From NCBI GenBank assembly GCA_046155895.1, contig JBJXFB010000059.1, positions 19,853 to 83,852 on the forward strand: a DNA stretch of 64,000 bases, read 5' to 3'. The notes below the pieces were generated by a model, which saw nothing but the letters and a program-made list of their open reading frames with translations, had not been told where the DNA came from and did no database searches. The DNA is from DASYPQ01 sp046155895. Lineage in GTDB: Bacteria; Planctomycetota; UBA1135; GCA-002686595. How positions within the stretch are numbered: position 1 is the first letter of the stretch; every line of letters begins with the position of its first letter. The position numbers and the translations under genes are program-made. Below, piece by piece: positions 62,156-64,000 of the stretch.

Positions 62156-64000
62156 TCATGGATCCTGGGCCGGCGGATCCGGCAAACCCAGCCGTTTCCT
62201 GAATTGTGCGAACAGATCGCTCGTCCTCTGGTGGCGGGTGGCGAGCCGCCCGATGTCCTCGAGGACCAGGGGATCGACCTCCTGCCCCGCGAGGACCTCC
62301 GGATGGAGGATCTTGAAGCGCTCGAGCGCCTGGAGATTCTCCACCTCGAGGCTCCGCAGGAGCTTCAGCTCGGCGGCGTCCGGGACGAGACGGTTCTGCC
62401 CCTGCTGGTTCTTGGGCTGGCCGCCGCCTCCGCCCTGCTGCTGCCGGCGGCGCTCCTTCTCGGCTTGCAGCGCTTCGTGGAGCCAGACGAGCCCCTGCTC
62501 GACGTCCTGCTGTAGACCCTGCACGCGCTCGCCGCTCTGGTAGCCGCCGTCCTCGCCGAGATCGCGGGCCAGGCGGGCGAGATCGCTGGCCGACTCGTCG
62601 AACACCTCGGCGAAGACGAGGCTCTGCTCGGCCCGGATCGCCGTCCCGATCTCGGCCGATCGCTGCCCGAGCGCGCCCTCGGCCTTGGAGACCTTGCGCA
62701 GGCGCAAGCGCTGCGTGTGCGTGGCGGACTGGTCGGGCTTCCGCGCGCCGTCGATCTCGAGGGTGGCCTTCATCTGCTCGCGGTGCCCCTCGAGGATCGC
62801 CTTGACCTGCTCGGCGACCTTGAAGAGGAGCTCCTCGGCGCGGAGCTTCTGGTATTCCTCCTCCTCCTCGGAGAGTTCGCGCATCGCCTCGCGCATCTCC
62901 CGCTCGGCCTGCGCCTCGGATTCCTGCGCCTGCGAGAGATCGCCTTCGTCCAGGGACTCCTTCGCGCGGCCCGCGCTCTGGGATGCCTGCGAGAGGCTCG
63001 GACTCGGCTTCGCGGTCTCGCGCTTCTGGTTCCGCTTGGCGAGCTCCAGGATCTCCTTGCGGATGCGCTCCTGCTCCTCCGCCAGCGCGCGCGCTTCCTC
63101 CTTGTCCCCGGGTTTCGAGAGCTCGGGGCTCTGCCCCGCCTGCTGGGCGGCTTTCTGGAGCTCCGAGATCGCCTCGCGCTGTTCATCCGCCGCGGCGGAG
63201 TTCGAGCCCTTCGAGGCGCTCTGCGACGCTGCTTGCATCGAAGCCTTGGCTTGGGAGAGCGCTTTCTGGGCCGCCTCGCGCGCGGCTTGGGGCAGGGAGG
63301 ACGATCCCGCCTGCTCGGAGAGCTCGTCGAGACCACGAGCGAGCGCTTCCTGCTCCTTGGCGAGCGCCTGGGCTTGCTCATCCGCCTTCGAGGACTCGCT
63401 CTTCTCGGCGCGCGCGCGAGAGAGCGCCGCCTGGGCGGCGGCCAGCTGGCTCTCGGCCTCTCGCGCCGAGCTCGCGGCGCGGCTCGCGTCGCCTTTCGTG
63501 GCGTTCTCTGCGGCGGCCTTCTGGGCCTCCGCAGCCGCGGCGAGCGCCGACCTCGCCTCCTCGCCCGTGGGCGTCTGGCCCTCCTCGATCCCGGCAAGCG
63601 CCTTCTCCAGACGCTCCGACTCCTCGGAGGAGGTCGACTGCGAGCCCGAGAGCGCGCGCGGGAGCATCGACTGCTCTTCCTCGCCCGCGGCGAGCTGGCG
63701 CCCGGCTTCGCTCGCGCCCTTGCGAGCTGCGGCCGCCCTGTCCTCGGTCGAAGCGTTCTTCGCCACGGACTCCTCGGCTTCCTGGAGCGCTCCCTCCGCC
63801 TTCCGTGCGGCCTCCGCGGCCGAGCTCGTTTCGCTGGCGCCGTTCCGGAGCTTGGCGGTGGAGGCCAGCGCGGCTTGGCGGCGCTCCTCCGCGGCAGCGA
63901 GCTCTTCTTGCGCCGCCTTCTCGAGCGCCGCGCCTGCTTCCGCCGCGGCCCGAGCCGCCTCGGCGCGCGCAGCCGGGGTCTGCGCGGCGGCCAGCGCGAG
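62156..64000 (-). CDS. Large coiled-coil protein, partial (5' end beyond window)
   Basis: At least 614 residues; the beginning lies outside the window. The visible part is almost entirely Ala/Glu/Gln/Lys-rich helix with heptad pattern (AKEQEALARGLDELSEQAG, LAEEQERIRKEILELAKRN). It then has a Glu-rich patch, a short Gly-Gln linker (QQQGGGGGQPKNQQGQ) and a compact helical end, LFAQFRKRLGLPDPPAQDP. The composition matches the long coiled-coil proteins of planctomycete-type VWA/DUF58 operons, whose N-terminus often has membrane helices. The putative selenoprotein gene follows after 57 bases on the same strand, so the two are probably one operon. No motif gives a specific activity. Confidence 0.75.
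   Translation of the reverse strand, partial: LALAAAQTPAARAEAARAAAEAGAALEKAAQEELAAAEERRQAALASTAKLRNGASETSSAAEAARKAEGALQEAEESVAKNASTEDRAAAARKGASEAGRQLAAGEEEQSMLPRALSGSQSTSSEESERLEKALAGIEEGQTPTGEEARSALAAAAEAQKAAAENATKGDASRAASSAREAESQLAAAQAALSRARAEKSESSKADEQAQALAKEQEALARGLDELSEQAGSSSLPQAAREAAQKALSQAKASMQAASQSASKGSNSAAADEQREAISELQKAAQQAGQSPELSKPGDKEEARALAEEQERIRKEILELAKRNQKRETAKPSPSLSQASQSAGRAKESLDEGDLSQAQESEAQAEREMREAMRELSEEEEEYQKLRAEELLFKVAEQVKAILEGHREQMKATLEIDGARKPDQSATHTQRLRLRKVSKAEGALGQRSAEIGTAIRAEQSLVFAEVFDESASDLARLARDLGEDGGYQSGERVQGLQQDVEQGLVWLHEALQAEKERRRQQQGGGGGQPKNQQGQNRLVPDAAELKLLRSLEVENLQALERFKILHPEVLAGQEVDPLVLEDIGRLATRHQRTSDLFAQFRKRLGLPDPPAQDP

Overview
The window is 64 kb of gene-dense, very GC-rich bacterial DNA. 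I delimit 50 protein genes on both strands, most of them in short, tightly packed or overlapping runs. I see no rRNA, tRNA, CRISPR array, insertion sequence or prophage, and no stretch above 300 bases without a gene. The organism is Gram-negative: it has prolipoprotein processing (lgt), a Kdo-kinase-like protein and an outer-membrane porin. Its secreted proteins carry cysteine-rich C-terminal modules, Gfo/Idh, DUF1080 and xylose-isomerase-like genes are clustered, and a coiled-coil/VWA-type operon lies at the right edge. These traits point to Planctomycetota or a near relative. That placement is inferred from gene content, not from a marker phylogeny.

Layout. 0-9.3 kb: SRPBCC protein, gamma-glutamyltransferase, beta-propeller lipoprotein, UDP-galactopyranose-mutase-like flavoprotein, RNase HII-like protein coupled to lgt, and a Pus10-type tRNA pseudouridine synthase. 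9.3-17.9 kb: hotdog dehydratase, PLP enzyme, AlkP-superfamily enzyme with a membrane insertion, MgtC, a KptA RNA phosphotransferase with a long RGG tail, and a Kdo-kinase-like protein. 17.9-21.3 kb: porin, FMN-binding/ApbE fusion and a membrane protein behind a Fur-box-like site. 21.3-30.1 kb: glyoxylate shunt (aceB-aceA), a giant kinase/AAA/TPR protein and cysS. 30.1-34.9 kb: nusA-infB-rbfA-peroxiredoxin, read leftward. 35.1-42.1 kb: HEAT/TPR protein, then an overlapping chain rlmI-thiS-thiG-CPBP-gamma carbonic anhydrase-larE. 42.1-56.5 kb: secreted protease, membrane phosphatase/sulfatase-like enzyme bracketed by palindromic repeats, and a probable keto-sugar catabolic set. 56.5-64 kb: secreted HEAT and propeller proteins and part of a coiled-coil operon.

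The main result is recoding. Two leftward genes are interrupted by an in-frame TGA after which the same frame continues. In the BCP-type peroxiredoxin (30087-30524) the TGA stands exactly where the peroxidatic cysteine belongs. In a secreted coiled-coil/Gly-rich protein (61205-62098) the TGA joins two halves that look like one protein. In both cases a strong hairpin follows, its apical loop starts 22 nucleotides after the TGA, and the second loop base is G. This fits the bacterial SECIS pattern, so both are best read as selenoproteins. The peroxiredoxin is strong; the second would be a new selenoprotein family if confirmed.

Other points of note are two RNA-modifying enzymes better known from archaea and eukaryotes (Pus10 without its THUMP part, KptA with an RGG tail), a CTG start for rbfA, and a small family of palindromic repeats placed just after stop codons.
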